Assembly: GCA_963710815.1 (NCBI GenBank) | Contig: CAVQCA010000084.1 | Location: 1 to 64,000 of the forward strand | Length of the DNA stretch: 64,000 bases | DNA from: CAVQCA01 sp963710815 | GTDB taxonomy: Bacteria > Pseudomonadota > Gammaproteobacteria > UBA9214 | Reading direction: 5' to 3' | Shown: positions 39,170 through 47,912 of the stretch, piece by piece | How the letters are laid out: each line of letters starts with the position of its first letter | Numbering within the stretch: position 1 is the stretch's first letter | The notes under the pieces: model-generated | What the model was told of the DNA's origin: nothing | Database searches by the model: none | What the model saw: only the letters and a program-made list of their open reading frames with translations | Program-made: the position numbers and the translations under genes

Positions 39170-40921
39170 CTACCCCCCCACGATCGCATCCATCTTCCTC
39201 ATCCCCCGGAACAAAAGCACATCCAGCGGGGAGTAGAGAAAATTGATCAACAGCAGGATGACAACGATACCGGTGATTATCCCGGCAATGATGAGCCATT
39301 GCCGTCGCTTCCGGCGGCTGATGTCCGCGCTGCTGGCGAGGTAGGGGATGACTGCCAGCGGCGCCGTATTCAGGATGGCGATCACTCCCTTGGCGCCCCT
39401 GACGGCGGAATCCATGCTCTCCGCTATGGCGGCAGACCCGACGCCGGCGCCCAGCGCCAGGACCAGCGACAGGAAAATGATGGCCGGGCGGTTCGGGCTG
39501 ACGGGCTTTTCCGGCAGGACCGGCGGATCGATCAGGGAGAATTTCTCGCCCTTGCGCTCCTTTTCCATGGACTGGGCGATTTCCGCCGACATCTGCTTGT
39601 CCTTGATTTCCTGGTAGCGCTTGGTCGAATTGTCGAGATTGCGCAGGAGTCCCCGGTATTCACGTTCCACCTGCGGTGTCTGTTGCAGACGTTGCTCATA
39701 TTCGTTTACCTTGTCGTTGAGTTTCGTCAGCTTGGCTTTATAGGCCTTGATATCGCTGTTGGTGGCCTCCAGCTGTGACTGCAGGGTGATATAGGCGGGA
39801 TTGTCCGGGGTTGCCGGCGCGGATTTCGGCGCGCGCGTGGCTTCCGGATTCCGCAGTTCGGCTTCAATCGCCGCGATCTGACGTTTCAGGCTTTTCACGT
39901 CCGGATGTTCGTCCGTGTAGGACTTCTCCGCGATGACCAGTTCCTTGCGCAGCGCATCCAGCCGCGCGCGTTTCTCCGTTGACGTTTCGGTGATGCCGGT
40001 TTCCTTCTCCAGCGCCTTGATTTCCCGCTTCCGGCTGATGACATCCGGATGGCTGGGCGAATAGCGGCTGGCATAACTGATATATTCCGTGCGCAATTGC
40101 GCCAGTCTGGCGGCCGGACTCTGGATATCGCCCGACCCATAGGGATCGAGGATGGCCAATTGACCTTCCAGATAGGTTTTCCGATCCTCCAGTGAGCGTA
40201 GCTGGGTATGGGTATCGCTGATCTCGGTTTCCGTGCGCTGGAGGACCTGCGTGTTCAGGTCCCTCAGCTCGGGCAACTCGTTTACATGTTTTTCCTTGAA
40301 ATCCGCCAGGGCGGCTTCGAGGCGGGAGATTTCCGCGTTCAGGCGTTTGGACTCTTTCGTCAGGAACGACGTGGTTTCCTCCGCCTTCTCGGTGCGGGTT
40401 CTCAGGTTCTCATTCAAATAGAGCGTCGTGAGTTCATTGGCGACTTTCTGCACCAGTTGGGGATTTTTACCCTCAAAGCCGAGGGTGAAGGCGATGGTGG
40501 CCGCCGTGGGGCGGCCGGTGCGCGGGTCCATCACGTTCGCATTGATCATGTTCAGCTTGATATCATCGCGCATGTCTTCAAGCACCTCTTCCGTCGTTTC
40601 ATACTTGCGCTTGTGCTTGTACAGACCGTATTGATCAATGATCTTCTGCAGATTGGTGCGGGTCATGACGCGCTGGCTGATAACCTGGATGCGTTCCGAG
40701 GCATAACTGGTGACGGTGGACTGGACCAGTTGAGACGGGATTTCCTGCTCTTCGATCAGGATCGTGGCGGATGAGGAATAGGTGGGCGGCCAGACAAAGG
40801 CGGTGATGAGTCCCAGGAGGAAAACGATCCCGGCCACCAGGATGATCATGCCCCGCCGGCGCCGGAAGGCCTCGAGGTAGTCTCCGAAATCCAGCGTCTG
40901 TTCCAGTGCAAGTTCGGTCAT
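39170..40921 (-). CDS. Wzz/GumC-type polysaccharide chain-length protein
   Basis: 583 residues from ATG 40921; an upstream start at 40981 would add 20 residues without a membrane or Wzz feature. N-terminal Wzz domain with a first helix near 26-46, long periplasmic coiled coil (about 170-460), and C-terminal helices after the Pro-rich PPVLPEKPVSPNRP. Two helices lie in the C-terminal part, one more than usual. It controls polymer length and is the likely partner of the kinase-like protein. Confidence 0.9.
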   Translation of the reverse strand: MTELALEQTLDFGDYLEAFRRRRGMIILVAGIVFLLGLITAFVWPPTYSSSATILIEEQEIPSQLVQSTVTSYASERIQVISQRVMTRTNLQKIIDQYGLYKHKRKYETTEEVLEDMRDDIKLNMINANVMDPRTGRPTAATIAFTLGFEGKNPQLVQKVANELTTLYLNENLRTRTEKAEETTSFLTKESKRLNAEISRLEAALADFKEKHVNELPELRDLNTQVLQRTETEISDTHTQLRSLEDRKTYLEGQLAILDPYGSGDIQSPAARLAQLRTEYISYASRYSPSHPDVISRKREIKALEKETGITETSTEKRARLDALRKELVIAEKSYTDEHPDVKSLKRQIAAIEAELRNPEATRAPKSAPATPDNPAYITLQSQLEATNSDIKAYKAKLTKLNDKVNEYEQRLQQTPQVEREYRGLLRNLDNSTKRYQEIKDKQMSAEIAQSMEKERKGEKFSLIDPPVLPEKPVSPNRPAIIFLSLVLALGAGVGSAAIAESMDSAVRGAKGVIAILNTAPLAVIPYLASSADISRRKRRQWLIIAGIITGIVVILLLINFLYSPLDVLLFRGMRKMDAIVGG

Positions 40922-40993
40922 GCGGGTCTCGTTCAGCCTCAGGTCGGGTGCGAGGTATCCAGCGCTATGCAAAAATACCAATAAAATAACAGG

Positions 40994-42256
40994 TTAACGT
41001 GAAGTAAATGTCTTTGTCGGTCGATAGGTGAGCGTCAAATAAACCGCATTCTGCGTGGCCGTGCTGGAATTGGCGTTATCACTGGCGGAATACTGGTATT
41101 CACCCGTCAGCAGCCACTCCCGCTGCCAATGCCAGGTAATCGTGGGCCGGATTCTGAAAAAATTCCTGGGTTTGGTCTGCGAGGTTCCCGATGAATTGAC
41201 GATGGTATCCTGCTTGTAGTACTCGACCATCAGGTTCGATCGCAGGGTCTCCGTAAAGCGGTGCTCCCCGGTCAGGGTCAGACGCGTAGTATCAAGGAGT
41301 CCTCCCGTGCCGCTCGGCGTGGCGATTTGTGACAGGGAGGCGCCCAGATTGCCTCTTTCCAGTGTCTTGGTAATGCTAGCCGCGTACACGGAACCGTTGT
41401 TTTTGACCTCATCTTTGTCAGTACCCGTCTGTACGCCACCAAAAGGACAATCCGGAAAACTGCCGATCATGAAGCAAACGCCTGTAGGTGTCGAGGTATC
41501 GGATCTTGTCTCACGCCAGCCCGCCAGCCAGGAAGTCGACAGGGTCTCGGTGTGCTGCCTGGTGAGGCCGAGCTGGATCGAATAGGTATCGGAATTCAGG
41601 TTGGTTTCCGGTAAATAGCGACTGAATGATGTGGACAGGGTCCCCTGGGTGAGCAGCGTGAATTGGCGAAGCAGTGAGGCGGAGACGGTATTGTAGTCAT
41701 AGTTGACCAGATTGCTCTGGCCGACCTCATCGGAATACTTGACCCGGTTGAACCGGTAGTCCAGATCCAGCCTGGTTTTTTCATTGAGCGATCTCGTCCA
41801 GCTGGGATTCAGGACGGTGCTCATGCGGGTGGCGCGGTTCGGGATCACCTGGCCGGTCTGGGTCAGCTCCGAGTCCAGGGTGCTGTCCCGGGTGAGATCG
41901 ATATTAGCCCCGAAATTATTGCGTTCGGTCTTTTGATAGCCGTTGACCTTGAAGTGGTAATCCTCGCGGTTCAGCAGGCTGCTGCTGTTCTCACCGCTGC
42001 CCCCATAGAAGCGCCGGACCGAGACATCCGCATTGCCGAATAACCCCTGGTTTTCCCTCGACACCCCGAACTTCACCGCCGGCGTGACGTCCGCCTCCCA
42101 CACCGAGTCATGACTGGCCGTGGTCAACCGGATGTTGTCGTTGTAGCCTGAGCGCAGGGAAACCGTCGGCTCCACCGACCATTCCGCCGCATGAACCGGC
42201 AACGACACCCCCGCCAGCAAGGTCAGAGCCAGACCTGGAATGTTAAGTCGGCGCAT
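40994..42256 (-). CDS. Outer-membrane beta-barrel of the exopolysaccharide locus
   Basis: 420 residues. Signal peptide MRRLNIPGLALTLLAGVSLPVHA, then alternating beta strands to the C-terminus (LTLTYRP). Resembles the outer-membrane protein of XrtA/PEP-CTERM loci (TIGR03016-like by recollection). One disulfide-capable loop (CFMIGSFPDC). It probably forms the export or attachment barrel for the polysaccharide. Confidence 0.8.
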   Translation of the reverse strand: MRRLNIPGLALTLLAGVSLPVHAAEWSVEPTVSLRSGYNDNIRLTTASHDSVWEADVTPAVKFGVSRENQGLFGNADVSVRRFYGGSGENSSSLLNREDYHFKVNGYQKTERNNFGANIDLTRDSTLDSELTQTGQVIPNRATRMSTVLNPSWTRSLNEKTRLDLDYRFNRVKYSDEVGQSNLVNYDYNTVSASLLRQFTLLTQGTLSTSFSRYLPETNLNSDTYSIQLGLTRQHTETLSTSWLAGWRETRSDTSTPTGVCFMIGSFPDCPFGGVQTGTDKDEVKNNGSVYAASITKTLERGNLGASLSQIATPSGTGGLLDTTRLTLTGEHRFTETLRSNLMVEYYKQDTIVNSSGTSQTKPRNFFRIRPTITWHWQREWLLTGEYQYSASDNANSSTATQNAVYLTLTYRPTKTFTSR

Positions 42257-42443
42257 GGCTGGATGGGTGCTGGTCAGAGGCCATTATATGGAATAAGAAA
42301 CAATGCCTTGGTATTCCCCGGGAGTTCCAGTCCGATGTGCCAGGTCAGGGGCGATTCATCATGACAGGGTAATTCGGCTATATCGAGATGACGCCTCTCC
42401 GCCTGGTCTCTGGGGGGTATTTGAAGTGAAGGTTTTATAGTTA

Positions 42444-42482
42444 TTAATCTTTCCGTGTATTTCCGTGTGCTTCCGTGGCCAT
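42444..42482. repeat. Solo right arm of the CCACGGAAN palindrome
   Basis: TTCCGTGTATTTCCGTGTGC followed by TTCCGTGGCCAT without a left arm; a heptad array follows at once. It suggests that half of an element was lost. Confidence 0.65.
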
Positions 42483-42489
42483 TAAGATT

Positions 42490-42552
42490 TTCACTCTTCA
42501 CTCTTCACTCTTCACTCTTTACCTTTCACTTCTCACTTCTCACTTCTCACTT
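42490..42552. repeat. Nine-unit TTCACTC/CTCACTT heptad array
   Basis: Nine consecutive 7-bp units without a gap: TTCACTC four times, TTTACCT, TTCACTT, CTCACTT three times. The longest array of its type here. It ends 3 bases before the export-gene stop. Slippage could change its length. Confidence 0.9.
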
Positions 42553-42554
42553 CA

Positions 42555-43130
42555 TCAAGGAACCACCACCACATCCCCGCTCTGCAGGATGATATTCTGC
42601 CCCAGATCCTCACCCTTCTCGATATCCCCATAACGGAACGGGATCGATCTCTGCTTCCCGTTCTCCCGACGCAACACGGTGATCTTGTTGTCGGAGGCAT
42701 AGGGCGTCATGCCTCCGGCCATGCTCAGCGCCTGCACGACATCGACATAGCGGTTGACCTGGAATTCTCCCGGCCTGGCCACCTTGCCAATCACGTAAAC
42801 CTTGTTGCCATCCAGCTTCAGGGTGGACACCGTCACGGACGGGTCCGGGATATATTTTTTCAGCTTCTCGGTAATTCGATCCTGCAGTTCAGTGACCGAT
42901 TTTCCGGCTGCCTGGATGTTTCCAACCAGCGGAAAGGACATCCCGCCATCCGGTCGGACCAGCACCTGCTTTTGAAGGTTGTCCTCTTCCCAGACGGAGA
43001 TATCGAGGACGTCTCCGGGTTGAATTTTGTAGGTGTTATTAGTAGAAGTTCCCTCATCAGCCCAAGAGACCTGTAGCGAGAGGAATGTCAAAATCGCAAT
43101 CAATAATACAATAGGTGACTTAGCCATCAT
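42555..43130 (-). CDS. Polysaccharide export protein (Wza/EpsE type)
   Basis: 191 residues from ATG 43130 (MMAKSPIVLL). Signal peptide ends near SWA-DEG with no lipobox Cys. Poly_export domain YKIQPGDVLDISVWEEDNLQ then an SLBB-like domain (VYVIGKVARPGEFQV, SMAGGMTPYASDNKITVLRR). Length fits the short export proteins of XrtA loci. First gene of the minus-strand exopolysaccharide set. A TTG at 43151 would add 7 residues. Confidence 0.88.
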   Translation of the reverse strand: MMAKSPIVLLIAILTFLSLQVSWADEGTSTNNTYKIQPGDVLDISVWEEDNLQKQVLVRPDGGMSFPLVGNIQAAGKSVTELQDRITEKLKKYIPDPSVTVSTLKLDGNKVYVIGKVARPGEFQVNRYVDVVQALSMAGGMTPYASDNKITVLRRENGKQRSIPFRYGDIEKGEDLGQNIILQSGDVVVVP

Positions 43131-43228
43131 TTGAATCCCGGATATTCCCAAGGTGGATACCAGACAACCTTAGTTGTTCTGCTCTGGCAGATAGTATCGT
43201 TTCTTTATCAGTCAATGGAGTAAGCGAT

Positions 43229-43919
43229 GAATGGCACTTACTTAAGGAATAAGCAGCTGATGTAGTGGATAAAAAAAGGCTGGTCCGAGTGATAAGCTGT
43301 AAGTCGCCAGACCAACACCCATCACCTGAGGGACCAGCCTGTATGCATCCTAATCAACGCGCCTGTCTGCATCAACAGCAACGTGTTTGTCGCCATGCTG
43401 CCAACAGCGATTCCTACGTCTTTTTCAATCTGCTTACCGGCCCGGAACTGCTGGAGCCAGTGGAAACGCTGCTGCTGCCCGAGCATCGGGAACGGCTGTT
43501 TCCACCTGGATCTGCGCAACATCAAGACCACCTTGGGTATGGAGCGGTTGAGTTGCCGCACATCGGTGATGGTGCAGAAGGAGATCTGGGTCTATCTGTT
43601 GGCCTACAACCTGATCCGACTGCTGATGGCTCAGTCGGCCATATTGGCCGAGGTGTTACCGCGTCAGCAGAGCTTCAAACACACCCTGCAAATCTGGATT
43701 GCCTGGCGGCAGAGCGTGACCGGGACCGACGACGATAAACTTGCCGGACTATTCATCCTGATTGCACAGCAGCACGTCGGAAATCGTCCGGGACGCCTCG
43801 AGCCAAGAGCCGTCAAACGAAGACCAAAACCCTTCCCGCTACTCACCAAACCGCGTCCTATCGCCAGGGAGGAAATTCAGCTATATGGACGCCCGAAGAA
43901 GCTTAAGTAAGTGCCATTC
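43229..43919 (+). mobile_element. Internally deleted IS4-family insertion sequence
   Basis: 691 bp bounded by perfect 18-bp inverted repeats GAATGGCACTTACTTAAG, with an 11-bp target duplication GAGTAAGCGAT at 43218-43228 and 43920-43930. Inside are the start and end of a DDE transposase only. The termini are the same as those of the short elements at 4534, 5331, 13273, 24078, 34884 and 35560, so this is the probable parent family. Confidence 0.92.
43343..43910 (+). pseudogene. IS4-family transposase remnant
   Basis: The N-terminal part (43343 to about 43505: DSYVFFNLLTGPELLEPVE, LPEHRERLFPP) and the C-terminal part (about 43500-43910: LDLRNIKTTLGMERLSC, VQKEIWVYLLAYNLIRLLMAQ, LPRQQSFKHTLQIWIAW) are in different frames and join directly. 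The middle, which carries the catalytic Asp residues, is gone. It cannot transpose itself. Confidence 0.88.
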
Positions 43920-44002
43920 GAGTAAGCGATGATGTGGCGAGAGAGCCGTGTCGTCTTAAAAAAGGGCTCATCGGTGAAATCTGTGGGCGATTTAGCGGCA
44001 GG

Positions 44003-44227
44003 TTAATGAATTTTACACTGTTGAAGGGTACGGTATAGCTTCCTGCAGTGTAGTGTCAATATTGTTTCGCGCTTTGCTTCAGGGGGCGATTGGCTCCGGT
44101 CATTCCTCATGCCGCCGGGGTAGACGGCGTCTTTTCCCATTTCCTCAAGCAGTTTCATGTTCATGTACTTACGGGTACCCCACTCAATAGCAGAGACATG
44201 CCGCAGTAATGTCCAGGGAATACCCAT
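44003..44227 (-). CDS. Small protein overlapping the fadL stop
   Basis: 74 residues. Its ATG shares bases with the fadL stop codon (TGATG), which suggests coupled translation. Sequence WTLLRHVSAIEWGTRKYMNM...KRETILTLHCRKLYRTLQQC is protein-like and basic at the end. I do not recognise it. It could be a real accessory gene or the tail of a broken gene. Confidence 0.4.
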   Translation of the reverse strand: MGIPWTLLRHVSAIEWGTRKYMNMKLLEEMGKDAVYPGGMRNDRSQSPPEAKRETILTLHCRKLYRTLQQCKIH

Positions 44228-45534
44228 CAGAGCTTGTATCCGAAACTTACCCCGTATGCATTCTGGTACATTTTCAATGTTGCGGTATCACCAATCAGCG
44301 TGGGGCCTTCTTCCTTATGCTGGAAGGCATGTACGTAGGAGAAGCTCCACTCCACCTGTTTGCTGGGACTGTAGGTCGTTCCCAGGGTCAGATGATTCTG
44401 GACCACCGCGGGCGCCACAACGCCGAACAACAACGGGCCTCTGGCGCCGGAAAGGTTGGGATTACCACCGTTTGTGATTTCGCGCATCGGGCTCTTGCCA
44501 TAGTTCCAGCCGGCGCGAAAGGTCCACTGACTGTTGTAGTCATAGAGCGCACCGATCTTGAAGACGGTCTGATCGCGCCATTCGAAACCCAGCCCATCGG
44601 GCTGCCCCAGTGAATTTTTCTCCTGACTCTTGGGGAAGGGAGAGCCGCTTACGTTCACGGTCTTGTTGCCGATGGCGGCAACATCCGAATAGAGGGTGCG
44701 GGTGATATCAAAGCCCACGGTAAGTTTCGGCATGAGTTTGTAGGCAATGCCGACGCCAAAATTCGCCGGTGTATCGAGCTCTCCATGATTCGCGAACAGG
44801 TCTTCGTATTTATTGAATTTCGTCATATGGATTTTGGAGGTATAGACCGCACCGAGGGACAGTTTTTTGTCAAAAAATTTGCCCATCCAGCCGAAGCGGG
44901 CTCCCGCGCCATACGCATAGGCGTTGCCATTATTGGTCAGCGTGTCGGTATACAGACCGGTACTGGTAAAATTGGAAAAATAATCGAGGCCAAAGGCGCG
45001 GAACTGCTGGACGCTGAAGACAGGCGAGAAACCAATGGTGTTATTTTTGGCAAACGCATACGAAACCGTCGGCGCTATCTGCATGATGGCGAGGTTTATG
45101 CCCAGCGTCTGGTCGGTGTTGGCCCCCGTCAGATTGTTGTACAGGTTGGTGTTGTAACGGCTGCCACCACCACCGGCGGGTATGGCGGAGAACCCGAAGG
45201 ACAGTTTCCGGTTAAACTTGTAAGTCGCCGCCATGGCAGGAAACGCATAGAGATCCGCGCTGCTGTTTACCTTCAACCCACCGAGTTCGGCGGAGGCCTT
45301 GGGCATGAAGACATCCATACCGACGTCAAAACGGGTACCGACAAAACCGATGCTTGCCGGATTGACGGCGCCGGCGACGGCATCCTGCGGCATGGCGATC
45401 GCCACGCCACCTGCCCCTCGGGACTTGGTGCCCTGGCCAATCAGGAACATGCCGTTGGTAGCATGGCTTGCGGTCGGTAAGGCAAGTGCTACCGTGATCA
45501 TCATCATCGGCAGCCATTTGTAGAATCGGTTCAT
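44227..45534 (-). CDS. FadL/OmpP1-family outer-membrane transporter
   Basis: 435 residues from ATG 45534, chosen because a perfect GGAGGAG site lies 7 bases upstream and the signal peptide MNRFYKWLPMMMITVALAL ending ASHA then starts properly. The mature N-terminus TNGMFLIGQGTKSRGAGGVAIAMPQDA is the FadL hatch signature. A 14-strand barrel follows, ending in YGVSFGYKL. It takes up hydrophobic compounds such as fatty acids or hydrocarbons; the substrate is unknown. Confidence 0.92.
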   Translation of the reverse strand: MNRFYKWLPMMMITVALALPTASHATNGMFLIGQGTKSRGAGGVAIAMPQDAVAGAVNPASIGFVGTRFDVGMDVFMPKASAELGGLKVNSSADLYAFPAMAATYKFNRKLSFGFSAIPAGGGGSRYNTNLYNNLTGANTDQTLGINLAIMQIAPTVSYAFAKNNTIGFSPVFSVQQFRAFGLDYFSNFTSTGLYTDTLTNNGNAYAYGAGARFGWMGKFFDKKLSLGAVYTSKIHMTKFNKYEDLFANHGELDTPANFGVGIAYKLMPKLTVGFDITRTLYSDVAAIGNKTVNVSGSPFPKSQEKNSLGQPDGLGFEWRDQTVFKIGALYDYNSQWTFRAGWNYGKSPMREITNGGNPNLSGARGPLLFGVVAPAVVQNHLTLGTTYSPSKQVEWSFSYVHAFQHKEEGPTLIGDTATLKMYQNAYGVSFGYKL

Positions 45535-45541
45535 CAAAGTA

Positions 45542-45548
45542 CTCCTCC
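45542..45548 (-). promoter_or_regulatory. Strong ribosome-binding site of the FadL gene
   Basis: CTCCTCC on the plus strand reads GGAGGAG on the minus strand, 7 bases before ATG 45534. It decides this start over the one 12 codons upstream. Confidence 0.8.
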
Positions 45549-46145
45549 GGATATTCAGGGACTTATTCATTCATTGTTCGCCAGGCAGACTACACATGAG
45601 ACCGTTAGCTGATGTTCTGGGCTGGTAGCAGGCCAGATGTTTATTTCCCGCCATGGAGATTCCTGCTAGTCGAAATCAAGGCGCCGTTCTCCAGGATCCG
45701 TTGCTGTCAGGCAGGTTCTTCAGACCTTGTCGTAACAAATGATTTTTCAGGGTTTGTTGTGTGTTATGAACTTATCTACCATTAGTGATTTTCTACCATA
45801 ACGTCACCTCCCCCTTCCGGGAGAGGACCGGGATGAGGAGATAATGTCAGGCTTTTATGTGTGAATAATTCTTCCCCCAGGCAAGCCCTGCTACCCTGAT
45901 AGCGTCGAGGTCAATAACGGAGAGCGGGATGCATCTGCCCAAAAAACTCCTGAATCACTCGAATCTTAGGATAACAGGATAGTGTATAGCCGGTCGCGTT
46001 TTGTCAAGATTGAAAGCGGTGTTTATCATTAAGAACATGCAGGTGGCTAAACAGACAATGCCGCTCCCGTGGCGGCAGGCAACCCTGCCGCAAATGTTGC
46101 GGGAGTGCGACCGGGCGCTTGCGCACCGTACTCGTATCCGCATGA
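45549..46145. other. Long leader region of the FadL gene
   Basis: No gene seen. The segment at about 45722-45766 (CGTAACAAAT ... CAGGGTTTGTTG) recurs at 47783-47835 upstream of the next minus-strand gene. A partial CTCCCCCTTCCGGGAGAGG hairpin lies near 45806. Confidence 0.5.
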
Positions 46146-46180
46146 AAAACGGCGTAACCAGTACTGGTTACGCCGTGGAT
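46146..46180 (-). terminator. Terminator of the frameshifted surface-protein gene
   Basis: On the minus strand ACGGCGTAACCAGT pairs with ACTGGTTACGCCGT, a perfect palindrome, followed by TTTTT. It lies about 75 bases past the stop. A near copy follows the neighbouring gene at 47852-47887. Confidence 0.85.
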
Positions 46181-46252
46181 TTCAACGCGCTGCGCTCGCC
46201 GTGCGCGTAAGCGAGTACATCCGGGGAACCGGCGTTCCTGCCGGGGGGTTAT

Positions 46253-47504
46253 TTATCGACAAGTCCGCTTGCGGCGGCGCCAGCCGAGCCAGGCAATGAA
46301 ACCGGCTGGCAACCACCATTGCCCACGATTGGGCGCCGTGTTGCTGGACAGGGTGCAACCTCCGCTGTTGGTTGTGCGCGTGTCGGCGAATGCCGTGCCG
46401 CCGCCGCCCGTGCCGCCACCGCCCATTCCCCCGGGATCACTGACGGTGCCTAATGCAGGGTCCGTGTCATTGGGGCCATTGTCCATGATGGTCAACTGGA
46501 CACAGTAATTACCGGTGGTCAGCGGCCCGTAGTCCAGACTGCCCGGTTCCGGGCATGTCTGGCCGTCTGCCGGGAAGGGGGCGGACTCAATGGTGTCCCC
46601 CTGAGTCGTATCGAAGCTGACCCAATTGTTATTCGAGAAGATGCGCCAGGCAGGTTTGTTTGGAACGCCGCCCGCCAGGGGTATCACGATAGAAACGCTG
46701 GGGGTGGTTACCGTGCTGACCGTATAGTCAAAGCAGTCACCGACACACTGTAGATCGACACCGCTATCGAGCGGAATATTTTTCTCGGCAAGCTGTTCGA
46801 TAGCTCAATCTGTCCGCCGTGGTCAACGTGCCATCGCTGGTTTTCAGGGTGGCGTCGAGAAAACGCACCACACCGTCCATATACAGCGTATAGGGCACGC
46901 CGTTGAAACCGGAAGGCGGTTGTCCAGGAAGATCCTCCACGTGAGCGGCGAAAGGAGGATCAAAGGCAAATGTCGATTGATCGGCGCAGGGTGCGGGTGT
47001 ACAGGTAATCGACGCATAGCCAAGGTCTTCCGGGAAGTCGGCTGCTCCCGCCGAGATTGATCGCCGGAACCCCGTTCCATGCTCACATACCACCGGGTTT
47101 TGAATTCCAGTGTACCGTCCGGGTTGCCGGTAATGCCGCCGTTCTGGGTCAAATCAAAACCGGTATTGGTGAAGAAAGACCAGGGCGCGTCGATGCCTGT
47201 TTGCTCGTCACCCGTGGGAGCGCCCGTATGCGATCCGGTGGCCGGCTGGTCATGTCCGATCACCACGCCGGCCGAGGGTCCGGGGTTCAGCGGTACATAA
47301 ATACTGACAGTCGGTGACACTGCCATGGAAAAGTAGGAACCGGATGCCGGTGGAACGCTTGGACTCCCGGGAACCCCGGCATCGAAAAACAGCACCGGGA
47401 TGATGTCCGGGCTCAGGTTCGTAGGCCAGTCGGAGGCGATTACTCCAGCCAGATGCAAGGGTAAAGGCGCCGGTGACCGCCACGATTAAACCTGTTTTTT
47501 TCAT
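46253..47504 (-). pseudogene. Choice-of-anchor-type surface protein with sorting tail, multiple frameshifts
   Basis: Starts MKKTGLIVAVTGAFTLA (signal peptide) at 47504. Homology then moves between frames at about 47446, 47086, 47047 and 46807; each step is explained by one extra base. The rebuilt product reads SFFTNTGF, WNGVPAINLGGSS, FPEDLGYASITC, SGFNGVPYTLYMDG, VGDCFDYTV, SVSIVIPLAGGVPN and NYCVQLTIMDNGPNDTD, the last part resembling the choice-of-anchor U domain. The tail GGCTLSSNTAPNRGQWW...WLGWRRRKR matches that of the next gene. Either a decayed gene or a stretch of poor sequence; the terminator and signal peptide remain intact. Confidence 0.75.
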
Positions 47505-47851
47505 TTCTTTCTCCTCCTAAGGATCGGATAGTGAGTCGCCTGGTCGTGCAAGTGCCAGGGTAGTGTCCGGCATCAGATGGTGCATGGCAACGGCCGCTTC
47601 ATGGAAGGTGCGCGTGACGGCTGAGATGTAAGTTTCACTGTGATGCCCTACTGATTAAGTGGTTTTTTACCTGCTTTTGGTTACTTATATTATCGGCGTT
47701 GGGCGCATTGTTCCACAGGTATATCCTTTGCCTTTACACTCAGTATCAGGCATCTCCGGTCGGTATATGAAACATCCGTGTGAGACCTTACCGTAACAAA
47801 TACTGTTTTGGTGCTTCAGGGTTTGTTGCGAGTTATAGGGACGTATCCACA
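47505..47851. other. Leader region of the frameshifted surface-protein gene
   Basis: No gene seen. Segment 47783-47835 shares CGTAACAAAT and CAGGGTTTGTTG, with inverted AACAAA/TTTGTT, with the FadL leader, so it may be a common regulatory site. Confidence 0.45.
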
Positions 47852-47887
47852 TAAAAAAACGGCGTAACCAGTGCTGGCTACGCCGTG
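47852..47887 (-). terminator. Terminator of the repeat-containing surface-protein gene
   Basis: Minus strand: ACGGCGTAGCCAGC pairs with the following GGTTACGCCGT arm, then seven T. 26 bases past the stop at 47913. Confidence 0.88.
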
Positions 47888-47912
47888 GATTTCAAGGAAC
47901 CGCGGTGTTGTC

